DNA of 64,000 nucleotides, from contig BEXV01000364.1 in the NCBI GenBank assembly GCA_003118195.1, positions 58,747 through 122,746 of the forward strand, in the 5' to 3' direction. A model generated the notes under the pieces. It was not told the DNA's origin. It saw nothing but the letters and a program-made list of their open reading frames with translations, and did not search any database. How positions within the stretch are numbered: position 1 is the first letter of the stretch; each line of letters begins with the position of its first letter. The translations under genes were made by a program, and so were the position numbers. Of the stretch, positions 61,090 to 64,000 are shown one piece after another. The DNA comes from Hemicentrotus pulcherrimus (Eukaryota > Echinodermata > Echinoidea > Camarodonta > Strongylocentrotidae).

Positions 61090-61283
61090 GGCCAACAAAA
61101 TGAAGTGATTGATTTAGACAAATGCTCATGTACCCTTTACAGATAATTTTATGTATGTTATTACCAAAGAAAGGATAAGACGTTAGTCAGTCACTCAATA
61201 GTGTCTGACAGTGACAAATTCATAATTCCTGCAAAGTTGTACATCATTTGATATTGGCTGCTAATGGGACATAGTACCTTTAA
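61090..61283 (+). repeat. Dispersed unnamed repeat, copy B
   Basis: The shorter partner of 49496-49755, in the same orientation. It shares TTTATGTATGTTATTACC, AGTCAGTCAC, TTCATAATT and TTGATATTGGCT in order. It lacks about 66 bases between AGTCAGTCAC and TTCATAATT. Confidence 0.75.
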
Positions 61284-61289
61284 TTTACT

Positions 61290-62020
61290 GTTTTTTTTTC
61301 ATGTGAAATAAAAGAAACTAAACTGAAACTGAATCTCTTTACAATCTAAGACAGTAGTCTACTTCTGCCTGACGCCTTTAATTTGTCATTATTAAGCACT
61401 TTGCCTCCCCACATAAGTCTCACAAAGGAGGATGAAACGGATGAAACAGAGTCGAAATGAAGCCAGAGTGATGGATATTGATCTAGCGTGAATAGATTTC
61501 TATTCATTTGACTCTCCAGTCGTGACGGAGAGAAGAAGGGGAAGAAGCCAGTAGACAGTGAAGGACAGATAGAACGAGGGGGTAGGAAGGACAAGGGTAG
61601 GATTAAAGATGCGGAATGAGGGTTGAAAGGGGGATATGGAAAGTTGAAAAAAGGAAGAACTTGGAGGGGTAGTGGCGAAGCGTTAATCCAGTCATCGAAG
61701 GGGTACTGGCGTCAGGGGGAGGGGCACCAAAATACAAGCTGGATAAAAAAAAAGGGAAGAGAACAAGTAACATAGGGAGGGTAGAGTGTGGGAATGGGTC
61801 GTGTAATCTTCTTTTCACCTTGCCTCTCCTCTTCCCCTCTTACACAACGTTAGCGAAGGCTTTCGATAAATCGGCATTAGCATTAAAAGGGAATTTTAAT
61901 ATCTCATTGTATTGCATAATCATACTTGGATGACGTAATATATGTCACAGTCATGTTTGCACATTTGAATGGGTGACACACACGGGTAAAGCAAATTTGC
62001 TTTTGCAAGGTTGACTACTT
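61290..62020. other. No gene recognised; purine-rich stretch
   Basis: About 61515-61690 is G/A-rich on the plus strand, giving Ser/Pro/Phe-rich minus-strand frames (61346-61594 and 61603-61818) that I treat as composition artefacts. Confidence 0.5.
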
Positions 62021-62034
62021 TTCTCTCTCTCCCC

Positions 62035-62070
<36 letters not shown>
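62021..62070. repeat. (CT)n microsatellite
   Basis: Pure CT at 62041-62064 with short imperfect flanks. Confidence 0.95.
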
Positions 62071-62071
<1 letters not shown>

Positions 62072-63530
62072 CCTTTCTCTTATTATTTGTGTCGTTCAAT
62101 GTGGAGGAGCACGTGCCTCTGTGCCGTCCGTAGCTAGTCCTGTTACTTGTGGGGGGGGGGGCGAGGAAATGGTTGCACTTTTTGCAGTTCGAGATGGCAG
62201 ATGGCCCTCCTTGTTTTTTCCGAAAAGAAATATAGATCGACATCAACATACCAACATAGAGGGGAACACTATGGTAGTACAAGTGACATGAAAGAGCCTG
62301 AGTATGCGTTACCACATGTTAAATCAGATATATATAAATCCAAATATACCAAATTCAAACATTCATTGGAACATTAGCCATCTCTGTTATGTATATCGAA
62401 CATTCGCCTGAAAAAAATATGTGAGATAAAAAGCAAGTCCCTTATAATGAAGTGCTACAATAGGGTATAGCAAAGCAATTGCCATACCATAAAGTATAAT
62501 CATTTCACTTTTGGAGAAGTAAACCATGTGATAAAATGTTCAACGCATATTGATTTTAAAGTATTTTACATGACCAATTATTATGAATAATTGCTCAATA
62601 TTTAGATACTTTCATATATGAAATGGACTTCCCTGCATGAAAACAGATATGGCCTCTGTAAACGTGTTGCTTATACACATAAGGCTTAAATATAAAGCAT
62701 TGCAAACGTTAAACAAAGTGAGAAAAAACCCTTCCGTTTTGTTTTAATTCCTCGTTGGGTATTCGCCTTCAGAGTGCATTTTATGCAATGATCTTCTCGG
62801 TGAGGGAGTGGGGGCAGTTATATTGATCCCGGTACTAAATATTGAAACGACACCGATCAAAATCATAGTGGAAATAACTGAGCATTCACCACAGCTCCTT
62901 TAATACATATCAATGATTTAAAGATAACATTTTGTTTGGCTTTACCATCTTTAGATAGAGGTATGACTATACTGAAGAAATCGATCTAACAATCACTATG
63001 AGTAGAATAACGAAAGCAATCTACACAACTATGTCTTGTCCAGAATAAAATCAACAATTAATAAACGTGAAAGAATTTAAAGAAACTTAAAACAAACAAA
63101 ACTTGAAAGAATAGAATTGAAAGAGAAAGCAGGGGCTATAGGTGAATCGAAAAAGACACAATACAAAAGGATAAAGAAGGAAAATAAATTTTTATGCCGA
63201 TTTGCCTAATTTGTGCAAATTATTACAGTCAGTCGTATTGTGCCATGTCTTTTTAATTTATGATTTTATAATTTTTTCAAATAGGTTTTGTGTATGAGAA
63301 TAAAAAATCGCAACAATGAAAAGTAATAAATAAGTGAAAGGTAATGCATTTAGGGGCTATACTGTTTGTCGATGAGATATGAGGTTAGAGTATCTTATTG
63401 AAGTGATAACTGCAAGGAAAAGGCGTTACATCAAACATATTTTGGATTGGATTGGATTAGATACCGGTTCAAATATGATTATGTGATCTCATTGGGATGC
63501 CATCCCAAGCTACCATGACCGTTGCCCCCT
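62071..63530. other. No gene recognised
   Basis: A G run lies at 62152-62161 and a small (TTGGA)n run near 63443-63460. The rest is AT-rich and featureless, with frames of 83 codons or less. Confidence 0.55.
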
Positions 63531-63531
63531 A

Positions 63532-63533
<2 letters not shown>

Positions 63534-63565
<32 letters not shown>
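63534..63565. repeat. (CT)n microsatellite
   Basis: Pure CT units. Confidence 0.95.
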
Positions 63566-63567
<2 letters not shown>

Positions 63568-63979
63568 ATCAATTGGAGGGGTGTTACATCCTTCCTCGTC
63601 ATCGACCAGACAATCATTGCCGGCTGATTGCACGGGCCGGGATGCTCAATGAATCGAGCAGCTATAAGACAAGAAGAAGCCCCTAAAAGTAGATTGACCC
63701 CCTTTTCCGTTCGTCCACCCATCAAGTTGTCATGGAACATAAACAGTTATGTCAGGTCGACGATCCTTTTCTTCCTAATTATGCCAAGGAAAGGTGTAAC
63801 AAACAGACTATCATCCTCCCCTTGATGATATGCCAAGGTCTAACAAACCATCAGCATGGGAAAATGTAATGTTGCCGTGATAGTCGGCGGTATCGCACCA
63901 TATACGACATCCGAAGATGCAATATTTTCTACAAACACCTCACAACAAACACAACATTTTTTTGATTCAAATCATAATT
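63566..63979. other. No gene recognised
   Basis: A near-direct repeat TGCCAAGG.AA..TGTAACAAAC (63782) and TGCCAAGGTCTAACAAAC (63831) lies about 50 bases apart. Nothing else was seen. Confidence 0.5.
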
Positions 63980-64000
63980 CAGTGGCGGATCCAGGGGGGG
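63980..64000 (+). mobile_element. hAT-like left terminus cut by window end
   Basis: CAGTGGCGGATCCAGGGGG runs off the window. This is the cleanest form of the end motif seen in several degraded copies above. The rest of the element lies outside. Confidence 0.5.

Noticed and set aside
1..64000. CRISPR arrays, operons, bacterial promoters or phage genes
   Set aside because: No regularly spaced short repeats with unique spacers, no dense coding and no ribosome-binding patterns. The sequence is eukaryotic in character.

Overview
This is an AT-rich, gene-poor stretch of animal nuclear DNA. There is no operon structure, no long open reading frame, no rRNA or tRNA gene, no CRISPR array and no recognisable viral or transposon-encoded protein. 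The longest open frames without assembly gaps are 181 codons (a translated trinucleotide microsatellite) and about 148 codons (the same tract read backwards). The longest frame not made of simple repeat is 127 codons, which chance alone can produce in 64 kb read in six frames. Simple repeats, tRNA-derived SINE pieces with a GTAAAGCGCTTAGAGAC-type tail, many short elements starting CAGNGGCG, and frequent ACATGTACATGT words suggest a marine invertebrate deuterostome. A sea urchin or other echinoderm is my best guess. That is inference from remembered repeat style, not a database match.

Layout. 0-9 kb: an old direct duplication, a 5'-truncated SINE tail (613-833), a 209-bp inverted-repeat element (5046-5254) and a mixed microsatellite block (8.2-8.4 kb). 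9-16 kb: two long (CTA)n tracts and a 543-base gap. 16.7-17.2 kb: a tRNA-like SINE split by a 250-bp hAT-type MITE, with a perfect 8-bp target duplication. 19-29 kb: a strictly alternating palindrome (19768-19791), purine and pyrimidine tracts, a miRNA-precursor-like hairpin (22610-22698), a foldback MITE (26482-26629) and a GC-richer promoter-like segment (28.3-29.0 kb). 32 kb: a complete minus-strand SINE with tRNA A and B boxes and a 10-bp target duplication. 35-44 kb: a 150-base gap, a 30-bp tandem duplication and a four-unit diverged array of about 160-195 bp units (42.8-43.5 kb). 47-64 kb: a 156-bp MITE with 31-bp inverted ends and 8-bp target duplication, two copies of an unnamed dispersed repeat (49.5 and 61.1 kb), further hAT-like elements, and a weak exon candidate at 52.8 kb.

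Taken together, the window reads as intergenic or intronic DNA shaped by small non-autonomous transposons and by simple-repeat growth. I found no novel coding system. The items most worth following up are the four-unit array, the SINE/hAT nesting, the long-TIR MITE and the short hairpin. Coordinates of diverged repeats are approximate to a few bases. All alignments were made by eye.
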